DNA from: Halomonas sp. BDJS001
Lineage (GTDB): Bacteria; Pseudomonadota; Gammaproteobacteria; Pseudomonadales; Halomonadaceae
Length of the DNA: 64,000 nucleotides
Assembly (NCBI RefSeq): GCF_026104355.1
Contig: NZ_CP110535.1
Coordinates: 868,001 to 932,000 of the forward strand
Direction of reading: 5' to 3'
Under the pieces are notes generated by a model. The model saw only the letters and a list, made by a program, of their open reading frames with translations. It made no database searches and was not told where the DNA came from. Positions 56,270 through 64,000 of the stretch are shown one piece after another. Position numbers and translations under genes: made by a program. Every line of letters starts with the position of its first letter. The first letter of the stretch is position 1.

Positions 56270-57997
56270 ATGAAAGCACAAGGCTCGTGGCTCGCATGGG
56301 GTGTGTTGGTGCTGGCACTCACCTTTTCCAGCCTATGCGCGGCGCAAACTCAAGGAGGAGAGAGCGAGGACAGTCGGTGGTTTACGGTTGACTCACTCAA
56401 TACAGGGCTTGGCGAGGCTCCTGAAGAGGTCGTCCGGGTAACACCAAGGGAGTCGATCAGGAGTTTTCTGGAGCTGACGGGGCAAGAGGAGTATGAGGCC
56501 GCTGCCCATATGCTCAACCTTGACGAATTCCCAGAAGGCGAACAGCGCGAGCAGGGGAGTGAGCTAGCTCGCCAACTGGCAGAGATTTTCCAACGCGGTG
56601 AGTGGCTGAGTGTTTCTGATCTGCCTGGCCGGGAAGATGCGGTGATTGAAGAGTCTTCGGGTGAAGATCCGCGCGTCGGCGAGGCGCGTCGTAATATCGA
56701 AGTGTCGTCCTTAAAAGCCGGTGGCGAAACCTACGATATTCGGCTGGGCCGTTACCGCGTCGGTGAACAAGAGCCCGTCTGGCTAATCATGCCGATCAGC
56801 GTGTCATACATCCCCGTGCTTTATGAACAATACGGCCCCTCGATGCTGGAAAGCTATATCCCCAAGCGTCTCCAGGGGTCATTTGGCATCTTGAAGATTT
56901 GGGAGTGGATAGCCATTCCCCTTTTCTTGATCTTTGTTGGCATGGTTGGGTGGGCGATTCACCGTTTGATTGGTTTGATATCGAAATGGCTGCCGTCTGG
57001 GGTATCAAGCATTTTTGCCAGCCAAATCGGTACCCCCGCCGCGCTTATTGCGATGTCTCTGGCCACCCAAATGTTGCTGGACTATGTGGTGTCGTTTTCG
57101 GCCGTGGCCACGACCACTTTCCGGGTACTATTGATCACTGTTTTGGCTTGGGCTGTCGGCACGATTTCATTACGTTTGGTGGATACCATCATGCTGCGTT
57201 TGACGCGGCGCATTGTCGGCGAAATCGATGATACCAAGCCCCGAGACCAGCGTAGGCTGCTGACCTCCCTGTATGCACTGCGGCGTCTAATTATTTTGAT
57301 CACCGTGACCGGTGTTTCCATTTACATTCTTGGGCAAATTCAGCTCTTTGAATCACTTGGCTTATCCATCCTGGCGTCTGCCAGTGTGTTAGCGGTACTG
57401 GTAGGTGTTGCGGGCCAGGCGGTATTGGGCAATATTTTGGCGTCCTTTCAACTCTCGTTTGCCAAGCCCATTCGTATTGGCGATCTGGTGATTTTTGAAG
57501 ATCAATGGTGCTACGTAGAAGGTATCTTTTATACCTTCATTCGCTTAAGAACCTGGGACGAGCGGCGTTTGATCGTGCCCGTCACGTACTTTACGTCCAA
57601 GCCGTTCGAGAATCTGTCGGTCAAGAGTACCAAGATGTACCGATTCCTGGAGATGAGCCTACATTTGAGCGCCGATATTGGCATAGTAAGGGATAAGTTT
57701 ATTGAGTTTGCCAAAGAAGAAGATAGCGTTATCGAGCACCACAAATTGCTGTGCTACGTGACCGCGCAAACGGGTACCGCACAAACCGTCTCTTGCTACC
57801 TAATGACCTCAGATCCAATGGCGGGCTGGGCAGCCGAAATGAGTGTAAGAGAAAAACTGTTGGCCTTTATTCGCGATAACCATCCAGAGTGGTGGCCAAG
57901 AGAGATCGTGGTGATCAGCCACAACGATATCGCCCGTGGGGCGCAAGGTAAGCACTCTTCCGGAACGGATAGTGCTGAGGTAAAACCATCGGAATAA
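56270..57997 (+). CDS. MscS family mechanosensitive channel
   Basis: 575 residues. Signal peptide (WGVLVLALTFSSLCAA), then a periplasmic region of about 175 residues, four helices and the MscS pore: SILASASVLAVLVGVAGQAVLGNILASFQLSF followed by AKPIRIGDLVIFEDQWCYVEGIFYTFIRLRTWDERRLIVP (cytoplasmic beta domain). The extra periplasmic domain and total length place it in a larger MscS subgroup (YbdG/YnaI-like or longer). It releases solutes after osmotic down-shock, apt for a halotolerant organism. Confidence 0.9.
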   Translation: MKAQGSWLAWGVLVLALTFSSLCAAQTQGGESEDSRWFTVDSLNTGLGEAPEEVVRVTPRESIRSFLELTGQEEYEAAAHMLNLDEFPEGEQREQGSELARQLAEIFQRGEWLSVSDLPGREDAVIEESSGEDPRVGEARRNIEVSSLKAGGETYDIRLGRYRVGEQEPVWLIMPISVSYIPVLYEQYGPSMLESYIPKRLQGSFGILKIWEWIAIPLFLIFVGMVGWAIHRLIGLISKWLPSGVSSIFASQIGTPAALIAMSLATQMLLDYVVSFSAVATTTFRVLLITVLAWAVGTISLRLVDTIMLRLTRRIVGEIDDTKPRDQRRLLTSLYALRRLIILITVTGVSIYILGQIQLFESLGLSILASASVLAVLVGVAGQAVLGNILASFQLSFAKPIRIGDLVIFEDQWCYVEGIFYTFIRLRTWDERRLIVPVTYFTSKPFENLSVKSTKMYRFLEMSLHLSADIGIVRDKFIEFAKEEDSVIEHHKLLCYVTAQTGTAQTVSCYLMTSDPMAGWAAEMSVREKLLAFIRDNHPEWWPREIVVISHNDIARGAQGKHSSGTDSAEVKPSE

Positions 57998-58008
57998 AAT
58001 ACTGCTAT

Positions 58009-58034
58009 GCAGCGTCAGACGGCGCTGCTTTCTT
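58009..58034 (+). terminator. Terminator after MscS
   Basis: A short hairpin, GCAGCG / CGCTGC with an eight-base loop, is followed by TTTCTTG, 11 bases after the stop at 57997. Confidence 0.6.
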
Positions 58035-58060
58035 GTAAATAGCAATAAAGAGGAGTGACT

Positions 58061-58250
58061 ATGCACACTCGTTGAACAAGCGACTGAGCACTGGGTTTAT
58101 CTTGCCCCTCTTCTTAGCGACCCACATACAGAAGCGGAATACGACGCCCGGGTCGAGGCGTTGGATGAGATTCTTGATCTTGTCGGTGAAGATGAGTCTC
58201 ACTCCCTTGCCGGTTTGGCGAGTAGCTTGGGCGGGCACGGCACTAAATGA
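58061..58250 (+). pseudogene. HigA-like antitoxin remnant
   Basis: GAGGAG stands before ATG 58061, but the frame stops after four codons. The adjacent frame reads VEQATEHWVYLAPLLSDPHT, EAEYDARVEALDEILDLVGE, DESHSLAGLASSLG and ends at 58250. That is the N-terminal part of HigA-type antitoxins (HWxxIAPxIxxPxxExEYDxxVxxLDELLDxVGxDExHPL), without the C-terminal helix-turn-helix. The gene has both a frame change near 58070 and a missing end. Confidence 0.65.
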
Positions 58251-58355
58251 AACCATTCGCTTGGCCACCTAGATAGATAGGAAAATTGTGCTCAGTGTGT
58301 GAATGAGGAACTTTTTTGCTATCATTGATGAAAATCCATCTCTCAGAGGTGCGCC

Positions 58356-58727
58356 ATGCCAGCCCTTTCTCAAACAAAGCCCACCCCGGAAATGGTGCTA
58401 GCTAAAGCAGTTTTGCGTGCTGCTGAGCAATTGGGGTTATCGCAGTCTGATTTGGCAGAAGTGCTAGGCGTACACCGCACGACTATTACCCAACTTAAAA
58501 AAAGCCTGAAGCTTGACCCGAACTCTAAGCAGGGTGAACTAGCTCTGCTGCTTATTCGCTTGGCTCGAGCGTTATTCGCTCTTACCGGAGGCGACCATGC
58601 ATGGATTCAGCATTTTATGCGAACATCCAACCGTGTTACTGGTGGCATCCCGGCCGAGCAGGTCACACGGTTGGAGGGGCTGTTTGCGGTACTGAGATTC
58701 GTGGATGGTATGCGGGGTAAAGTGTGA
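58356..58727 (+). CDS. Xre/ParS-type antitoxin of a RES-Xre pair
   Basis: 123 residues: helix-turn-helix (AAEQLGLSQSDLAEVLGVHRTTITQLKKSL, about 18-47) then the DUF2384/MbcA region (ALLLIRLARALFALTGGDHAWIQHFMRTSNRVTGGIPAEQVTRLEGLFAVLRFVDGM). The GTGA overlap with the toxin start couples the two genes. It neutralises the RES toxin and represses its own promoter. Confidence 0.9.
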   Translation: MPALSQTKPTPEMVLAKAVLRAAEQLGLSQSDLAEVLGVHRTTITQLKKSLKLDPNSKQGELALLLIRLARALFALTGGDHAWIQHFMRTSNRVTGGIPAEQVTRLEGLFAVLRFVDGMRGKV

Positions 58728-59473
58728 GTGTGTGGGAAGCCTGTGGCGGCGCGCGAAATATTGAACCTATTTCCGGAACCCTTTATCGACTGGTGGAAAG
58801 TCAGGAGCAAGTCGCAACGCTTAGCTATGTCGACACGTTAGAAGAGCAGGAGATGCTTGAAGCACTGCTTGAAACTGCTAAACCGCCTTACCCTGAACAG
58901 GAGCGAGACCTGCACTATCTTCTAAAAACCCCTTTTCGCTATCCGCCACTCAAATGGGGATCACGCTTTGGCCGAACTTTTGAGCCGAGCATCTTTTATG
59001 GTGGCAAAAGCATTGTTACAACATTAGCTGAATCTGCTTTCTACCGGCTTGTCTTCTGGGGCTCAATGGAAGGGGAGCCGGTGGCGGAGTCACTTCGCTC
59101 AGAACACACGCTCTTTTCGGTGGACTATGCCGTTAAATGGGGAGTGAGGTTAAACGCAGGGCCCTTCATCGAACACCTTGATGTATTAAAGCAACCGGTT
59201 GATTACACCCCGTGCCAGCAATTGGGCAGTGCGATGCGCACAGCGAACGTTGAAGCCTTTGAGTACGCCTCCGCAAGAGATGTTCAGGGTGGTGCGTGCG
59301 TGGGCTTGTTTACACCTGAAGTGTTCAAACAGCATGAGCCAACCGACATGCGTCCATGGCTTTGCGTAACCAATGCCGATCAAGTGTCGTTCAAACGCAA
59401 AGATGCACTTGGTGTGTATACCTACTATCTCAATGATTTTCTGTATAACGGTGTGTTGCCGCTTCCTGCTTAG
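58724..59473 (+). CDS. RES-domain toxin (NAD+ phosphorylase type)
   Basis: 249 residues from GTG 58724. The RES motifs R, E and S are present: GTLYRLVESQ near the start, GRTFEPSIFYGGKSIVTTLAESAFYRLVF in the middle and EYASARDVQGG near the end. The RES family hydrolyses or phosphorolyses NAD+ when free from antitoxin. Slightly longer than the usual RES toxin (about 150-230) because of N-terminal extension. Adjacent to an antitoxin relic of a different type. Confidence 0.9.
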   Translation: MSVWEACGGARNIEPISGTLYRLVESQEQVATLSYVDTLEEQEMLEALLETAKPPYPEQERDLHYLLKTPFRYPPLKWGSRFGRTFEPSIFYGGKSIVTTLAESAFYRLVFWGSMEGEPVAESLRSEHTLFSVDYAVKWGVRLNAGPFIEHLDVLKQPVDYTPCQQLGSAMRTANVEAFEYASARDVQGGACVGLFTPEVFKQHEPTDMRPWLCVTNADQVSFKRKDALGVYTYYLNDFLYNGVLPLPA

Positions 59474-59558
59474 ATGACAAGATTGGCACTTGTTGATGAT
59501 TAACACATTGTTGGTAGAAAGAGTTATGACAAAAAAACGCGAAGGAGTGGTTGCCTAA

Positions 59559-60314
59559 ATGCCTTTAAATATCGTGCAGCGTTTACTACCCGGATGGGGC
59601 GTCACTTATAGCCCACCGGGCGATGGCCCTTTTCCAGCCATCATGCTGCTGCATGGATCCGAAGGCGCTTGGGCAGGCTGGAGCCACCGGGATGCAATGC
59701 TACTCGCCGCCCATGGTTTCTTGGCGTTCCCTTATGGCTACTCAAGCGGCGGTAATGCATGGAACGCGGGGCATATTATTGATTACCCGCTCGAACGCAG
59801 CGTGGAGGCGTTTAAAGCCCTCAGGGAATTCCAGTCTGTTGATGAGCGGGTAGGGCTTTATGGTGTTTCACGCGGCGCCGAGCACGCGTTATTGCTCGGC
59901 TCACTGATGGCTAAGGATAAGATCGAAGGCGCTCCAGATGCTATTGCTGCGCATAGCCCGCCCGATGTGGTGTGCGGTGCCTTTGATGCTCGCAGCTTCC
60001 GCGATGCGGGTGACCCGGGCTGGCAAGCCTGGGATGTCAGCAAACGCGCCTGGACATGGCGTGATAGTCACGAAGGCTTGCTGCCGACCACGACGATCGA
60101 AATCGAACGCTATCCCGGCCCGCTACTGTTTTCCCACGGCACCAAAGACCGAATGTGGTCGGTTGAGATGACCAGGCGTCTGGAACAACGCCTGCACGAG
60201 CATGGCCGCTCGCCAGAAGTGCACTACTATGAAGGTGAAGATCATATACCTAGTAGCGCTGGGCAGAATAGGCATTACGAGCTGATTCTAAGCTTCTTTT
60301 CAAAACACCTTTAA
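59559..60314 (+). CDS. Alpha/beta hydrolase (BAAT/DLH-like)
   Basis: 251 residues with LLHGSEGAW oxyanion loop, nucleophile motif GVSRGAEHAL (residue about 106), HGTKDRMWS acid loop and EGEDHIPSS histidine. The fold resembles dienelactone hydrolase/acyl-CoA thioester hydrolase BAAT C-terminal domains. Exact substrate unknown. A start at 59559 fits; GAAGGAG lies upstream. Confidence 0.85.
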   Translation: MPLNIVQRLLPGWGVTYSPPGDGPFPAIMLLHGSEGAWAGWSHRDAMLLAAHGFLAFPYGYSSGGNAWNAGHIIDYPLERSVEAFKALREFQSVDERVGLYGVSRGAEHALLLGSLMAKDKIEGAPDAIAAHSPPDVVCGAFDARSFRDAGDPGWQAWDVSKRAWTWRDSHEGLLPTTTIEIERYPGPLLFSHGTKDRMWSVEMTRRLEQRLHEHGRSPEVHYYEGEDHIPSSAGQNRHYELILSFFSKHL

Positions 60315-60387
60315 AGCTGAGTTTCTGGAGTAAAGGGTCAGCGTTTTATTTCTATTTCTCGAGTTTTGCATCACAGGTAAAGGCTAT

Positions 60388-61048
60388 ATGATCCCACTTC
60401 ATGACTACCTGACCTTTCTCTCCATCGTGACGCTTATCGTGGTCTCCCCAGGAGCGAACCTGTTCCTGCTGCTTCAGGTGACGCCGGTGCAAGGCCGTGT
60501 TACGGGTGTGGTGATGACCCTAGGCTTCTGTGCAGCAATCATCTCTCATGCCACGCTAGCTCTCGTCGGTGTTGGGGCAATCGTCGCAGCCTCGGTGACG
60601 CTATTCACGATTATCAAGTTCGTGGGGGCTGCCTATCTGATTTGGCTCGGCATCAAGGCGCTGCGAGTGGCGCTAACGAAAACGCCAGCCGTTGCGTCCC
60701 AGGCGACAGATGATGAAACTGAAACCTTACCGAAAATGAGTGGCAGACAGGCCTTCGTGCGAGGCTATCTCACGAATATCCTCAACCCTAAGCCCGCTAT
60801 CTTCTACGTTGCGGCCTTTCCCCAGTTTCTGAGCACTGGCGGAATGACCTACTGGCTGGGGGGGGCTCGGGATGGGGGCTAGCCATGCCCTAATCGCTAT
60901 GCTCTTCTACGGCTTCGTCGTTTTTGCTTTGGAGAGAGCCGCTAAATGGCTAAGGCAACCGCGTGTTTGGAAGTCGATACAGAGCGTATCCGGTTTAGTT
61001 TTTCTCCTTATCGGTGGACGTTTCTTGATTTCGCGCGCCCCCGCTTAA
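60388..61048 (+). pseudogene. LysE/RhtB family exporter with frameshift in a G tract
   Basis: The first frame (60388-60882) gives an N-terminal LysE domain: VTLIVVSPGANLFLLLQ, KFVGAAYLIWLGIKALR and the partial RGYLTNILNPKPAIFYVAAF-PQF helix. It stops at 60882 after a run of eight Gs at 60857-60864. The next frame continues as LGMGASHALIAMLFYG, AKWLRQPRVWKSIQSVSGLV and ends in RAPA at 61048, the usual C-terminus. Removing one G makes a single full-length reading frame (about 220 residues). The tract may be a phase-variable switch or a sequencing error. Confidence 0.78.
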
Positions 61049-61135
61049 CTCTTCTGGGCCTGAATGAGTTCAGTCTAGCTGGCGTCTTAGAATTGCTTTT
61101 ATGTAGCCAGCTAGTTTGTTTTTCTGTTCTTAAAT

Positions 61136-61630
61136 TTATGGCCTAACGGCGGTGACTTCGATTTCTACCAGCCAGCCGGGATTGACCAGTGCATCGACGA
61201 CCATCGCGGAACGAACGGGTAGGTTAGGCTGCTCTTCAGTACCAAAGAATTGTGTATAGCCGGCCATAAAGCCTTGAAAATCGACCGTTTCTCCCTCTGG
61301 CGCTACCAGAAACGCCTGCATTTTGATGATATCGCCCACACCTAATCCAAGGCTTTCCAGCTGTGCCTCAATGCGGTTCATCACCGTGACCGTTTGTTCC
61401 TCTGTGGTTCCGAACGCTTCCATACTGTTTGGATCAGCTTCTTCATTAATGACACTAGGAACCGTGCCGCTGAGATAAACCATTGTCTTATCAGCAGGTA
61501 CTTCAACTGCTTGAAGTATAGGAAAATCAGAGTTTGGAATAGGGTGGCGAATGATATCTTCAGCTAGTGCATTGCTTGCATAGGCAGAAAGAAGTGTTAG
61601 GCCGATAATCGTGCTTTTAAGGCTCATCAT
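61136..61630 (-). CDS. Exported RidA family protein
   Basis: 164 residues with a signal peptide (IIGLTLLSAYASNALA) before a RidA domain. The conserved arginine (LPVRSAMVVDALVNPGWLVEIEV) is present, unlike in the two cytoplasmic RidA relatives in this window, so imine/enamine hydrolysis is plausible. Together with the next two genes it makes a periplasmic set. 62 bases separate it from the cytochrome gene. Confidence 0.85.
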   Translation of the reverse strand: MMSLKSTIIGLTLLSAYASNALAEDIIRHPIPNSDFPILQAVEVPADKTMVYLSGTVPSVINEEADPNSMEAFGTTEEQTVTVMNRIEAQLESLGLGVGDIIKMQAFLVAPEGETVDFQGFMAGYTQFFGTEEQPNLPVRSAMVVDALVNPGWLVEIEVTAVRP

Positions 61631-61692
61631 GTATTTCCCTTTGAGTGAGTAATGAACATATGCTGCGCTGCTGAGTCGTTACTGGACAATCC

Positions 61693-62094
61693 CTACCGCA
61701 TGCTGTTTACCAGTTCTGCGTTAGCGTTATTGTCAGCATAATTGTTGCCAAAGTTGGTGCGGATAAAGTTCACGACAGAAGCAACTTGCTCGTCATCTAG
61801 TAAGCCGCCTAGCGGAGGCATGGCTTTATGTCCGTGGATAACAAGGCTGATAGGGTAGGCTGTCGCCATCAAGCTAGAGTTGTTCGCTAGTGCTGGGTAT
61901 TCTCCTGCTCCTTTAGCGCCTTGCCCATTGGGCATGTGGCACCCTGCGCAAACGCCCGCATAGATAGAGGCACCATCGGTTTGAGTCAACGCGGAAGGGT
62001 CGTCGAACCAATTGCTGGTATCAATTGAGGTTTCCTGTGCGAAGGCCGACATGGAAAGAGCGAGTGCTGCTATTGATGTAATAAGTGTTTTCAT
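61693..62094 (-). CDS. Periplasmic cytochrome c
   Basis: 133 residues: signal peptide (ITSIAALALSMSAFA), one heme site CAGCH, and axial methionine in HKAMPPLGGLL. Class I monoheme cytochrome. It lies 12 bases after the amine oxidase gene in the same operon and is the probable electron acceptor of that enzyme. Confidence 0.9.
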   Translation of the reverse strand: MKTLITSIAALALSMSAFAQETSIDTSNWFDDPSALTQTDGASIYAGVCAGCHMPNGQGAKGAGEYPALANNSSLMATAYPISLVIHGHKAMPPLGGLLDDEQVASVVNFIRTNFGNNYADNNANAELVNSMR

Positions 62095-62106
62095 ATCGCG
62101 ACCTCC

Positions 62107-63693
62107 TCAAGCCTCAGTAATGGTGGTGTGTAGGCGTTCGACAGCATCCAATGCGGAGAGAACGGCCCCCTCCATCCAGGCAGGAAGGTATGAAATATGC
62201 TCACCGGCCATTAGCGTTCGGCCATCCATTGCGGTGGCATCCAGATAGTCCGCTTCCCGGTCTTGCCACAGGCCATAGCAACCTAATGTCCATGGGACAC
62301 GATGCCATGCCACTGAGGCGCCTGTTTTGAACTCATCGTAATACTGAGGATGGATCTGGGAGCCGTACTCCATGACCTTGGCGATACGATCTTCGGGAGA
62401 GAGAGCGTTAAACTGATAGGCGAAGGCGCCCCAAGGGTAAGCGGCCAGTAAGACAGCGGGGCCATCGCTAAACATATTGTAGGGTGGGTAAGAAATTAGC
62501 GTAATGGGTAGGTTGGTATAGCTAATGCCGCCATAGATATGTTCATCCTCTTCCCAAAAGCGTCTTTTAAACTCCAGGCCAGCTTTGAACGCTGAAGCAT
62601 AGGGCATGGAATCAATGATTTCGCTCATTCGGGGAGAGAAGTCGTGGTCGATTTGACTGAGTACCGAAAATGGAATGGTGCAAATGCAGTAATCGGCGCT
62701 CTCTATTTGTTCACTACCGCTACCGTCAGTTGAAACCCAAGACGCAGTGACTTGGTCGTCTTCGTGTTTAATGCGGGTAACTTGCGCATTATAGGTAATC
62801 AGTTCGCCAACCTGTGTTTCAAAACCTCTCGCAATCATGTCCATTCCACCCACCGGCTGGAAAATGGTGGACTGCATATGCAGATTATCGCCAGCTGTCA
62901 GGTTGCGCCATAGTGTTGAATTCAGTATTTCTGACAATGAATGTATGGGTGATGGCTCAGGTTTACCGTCAACACCGCCCCCTTCATGATGCGCCCAGCC
63001 CCGAAAGGCCGAAGATTCAGAACCGGACACATATTCAAACTCGTCATTCAGCGCACCATAACGTTGTAGCGCAGCCATAAGTTTTTCAGCGTCTTCGGCG
63101 GTGACTTCCTGGTCTAATCCTTTTTGATCAACGACTTTGGCAAGTAGCTCTGCCACGTGGCCTCTGAAATCAGTGGCTACTTCCTTAAAGCGCTGAGGCT
63201 TACCATCAAAGGCTTCTGAGTCGTGTAAATAGGCGTTGTAGTTGACCTGGATAAAAGGTTCTAGCTTCACCCCGAAGCGTTTGCAATAGTCCAGTATGGC
63301 AAAGTGATCAGAGGGGATCCGCCATGGGCCGGGGTTTAAGTAGTTGCCCTCTGCAAAGTCGATATGCTGGGTAAATCCGCCTAACTCGGTGTAGCTGTCT
63401 CCTCCACGTAGTGTCCAACAACGGCCACCTGCTTTATCTCGGTATTCAAGAACTTTTACGTTGTAGCCCGCATTGCGCAGCTCAAAAGCAGCCGTCATGC
63501 CCGCTAAACCAGCCCCTAATATTAAGATATTGGTGTTATCGGGGGCTCCCTGAAGGTTTAAACGCCCCCGCCAATTGGATGGGGAGGCAAAGCCCATTGT
63601 ACTCATTGCGGAATACATGGCCGCAGCCCCCGCCACCGCCCCCACCATGCCTAAAAAAGACCGACGCGTCACACCTTCTGGATTGAATGACAT
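62107..63693 (-). CDS. Tat-exported flavin amine oxidase/dehydrogenase
   Basis: 528 residues. Tat signal TRRSFLGMVGAVAGAAAMYS at residues 9-28. The FAD motif ILGAGLAGMTAAFELRNAGYNVKVLEYRDKAGGRCWTLRGG covers about 57-97. The amine-oxidase end LMAGEHISYLPAWMEGAVLSALDAVERL lies at the C-terminus. The gene leads an operon with cytochrome c and exported RidA. Related enzymes such as nicotine oxidoreductase pass electrons to a cytochrome c rather than oxygen; this is family knowledge, and the substrate here is unknown. Confidence 0.88.
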   Translation of the reverse strand: MSFNPEGVTRRSFLGMVGAVAGAAAMYSAMSTMGFASPSNWRGRLNLQGAPDNTNILILGAGLAGMTAAFELRNAGYNVKVLEYRDKAGGRCWTLRGGDSYTELGGFTQHIDFAEGNYLNPGPWRIPSDHFAILDYCKRFGVKLEPFIQVNYNAYLHDSEAFDGKPQRFKEVATDFRGHVAELLAKVVDQKGLDQEVTAEDAEKLMAALQRYGALNDEFEYVSGSESSAFRGWAHHEGGGVDGKPEPSPIHSLSEILNSTLWRNLTAGDNLHMQSTIFQPVGGMDMIARGFETQVGELITYNAQVTRIKHEDDQVTASWVSTDGSGSEQIESADYCICTIPFSVLSQIDHDFSPRMSEIIDSMPYASAFKAGLEFKRRFWEEDEHIYGGISYTNLPITLISYPPYNMFSDGPAVLLAAYPWGAFAYQFNALSPEDRIAKVMEYGSQIHPQYYDEFKTGASVAWHRVPWTLGCYGLWQDREADYLDATAMDGRTLMAGEHISYLPAWMEGAVLSALDAVERLHTTITEA

Positions 63694-64000
63694 TGCTACC
63701 TCGCTATGAAGTCATAGGCAGGCAAGTAGAGTCCTTTCAGTAACGCGATATCGTCCTACTGCAGCAGGCAATATGATGAATGAATTTTCAGGGCTCTAAT
63801 TATCCCGCCAATACACGTAACAATTGAAGGTATGCAGGTGATGTGCCAAATTAAATTAACCCCTTGTTTTGATTATATAAGTGAAAGTTAATGCACGTTT
63901 TAAAGTCAACACGCACCGATAGAAACATTCAACGTAGTGCACATTTCTAGGGAATATCTCCTCTTTGGGGCAGAAAGGGGATATTGGTAAGTGGATGCCA
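63694..64000. other. Upstream region of the amine oxidase operon
   Basis: No gene was recognised up to the right edge. The AT-rich part around 63775-63910 should hold the promoter of the amine oxidase operon, which reads to the left. Confidence 0.5.

Noticed and set aside
58072..58272. A 66-codon plus-strand frame beginning MNKRLSTGF
   Set aside because: It is an out-of-frame reading of the HigA-like remnant, which has clear family residues in the neighbouring frame.

Overview
The window looks like chromosome from a moderately GC-rich gammaproteobacterium, most likely a Halomonas/Vreelandella-type (Halomonadaceae) or closely related marine or halophilic organism. This rests on the protein families and on gene arrangements such as msrPQ, RES-Xre, AaeX/A/B-like efflux, mdaB with a LysR regulator, and the DUF2157/DUF4401/GDYXXLXY cassette. 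No rRNA, tRNA, CRISPR array or intact insertion sequence was recognised.

Layout. 0-7 kb: end of an RND multidrug pump, a 14-helix MFS pump, a frameshifted cupin, a Bcr/CflA pump, a TonB siderophore receptor and a DUF1330 protein. 7-17 kb: a large HTH/AAA/TPR regulator, an FAD oxidoreductase diverging from a small VapA-like beta-barrel protein, a luxS remnant, a DUF697/EcsC-like membrane protein, proline iminopeptidase, a secreted protein of unknown function and a truncated AAA ATPase. 17-20.5 kb: RidA, then a mipA - response regulator - histidine kinase operon whose kinase has lost its middle. 20.5-28 kb: sugar acetyltransferase, two SDR genes each diverging from its own regulator (AraC, LysR), a third SDR, and a DedA/PmtA pair. 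28-37 kb: a broken xdhC/paoD-like maturation gene, a small exported peptide, a two-component system, then an intact paoABC-type periplasmic molybdenum aldehyde oxidoreductase and DoxX. Two copies of a roughly 64 bp direct repeat flank the small gene and the two-component system. 37-49 kb: RidA/LysR, a K+ channel, FUSC/HlyD/DUF1656 efflux, Rrf2 with a thioredoxin-reductase-like protein, DUF1275, an MFS/MmyB divergent pair truncated on both sides, LysR/MdaB, and a subtilase with an altered catalytic motif. 50-64 kb: msrPQ, an FMN glutamate-synthase-like protein, the DUF2157/DUF4401/GDYXXLXY cassette, MscS, a RES-Xre toxin-antitoxin pair, an alpha/beta hydrolase, a frameshifted LysE exporter, and an operon for a Tat-exported amine oxidase, a cytochrome c and an exported RidA.

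Themes. Drug, aldehyde, aromatic-acid and oxidative stress handling dominate. At least eleven genes are visibly broken. Two of the breaks sit in short homopolymers and could be sequencing errors; the others are deletions. The best candidates for something new are the VapA-like protein with its FAD oxidoreductase and giant regulator (7.4-12.9 kb), and the periplasmic amine dehydrogenase module with its own imine deaminase (61.1-63.7 kb).
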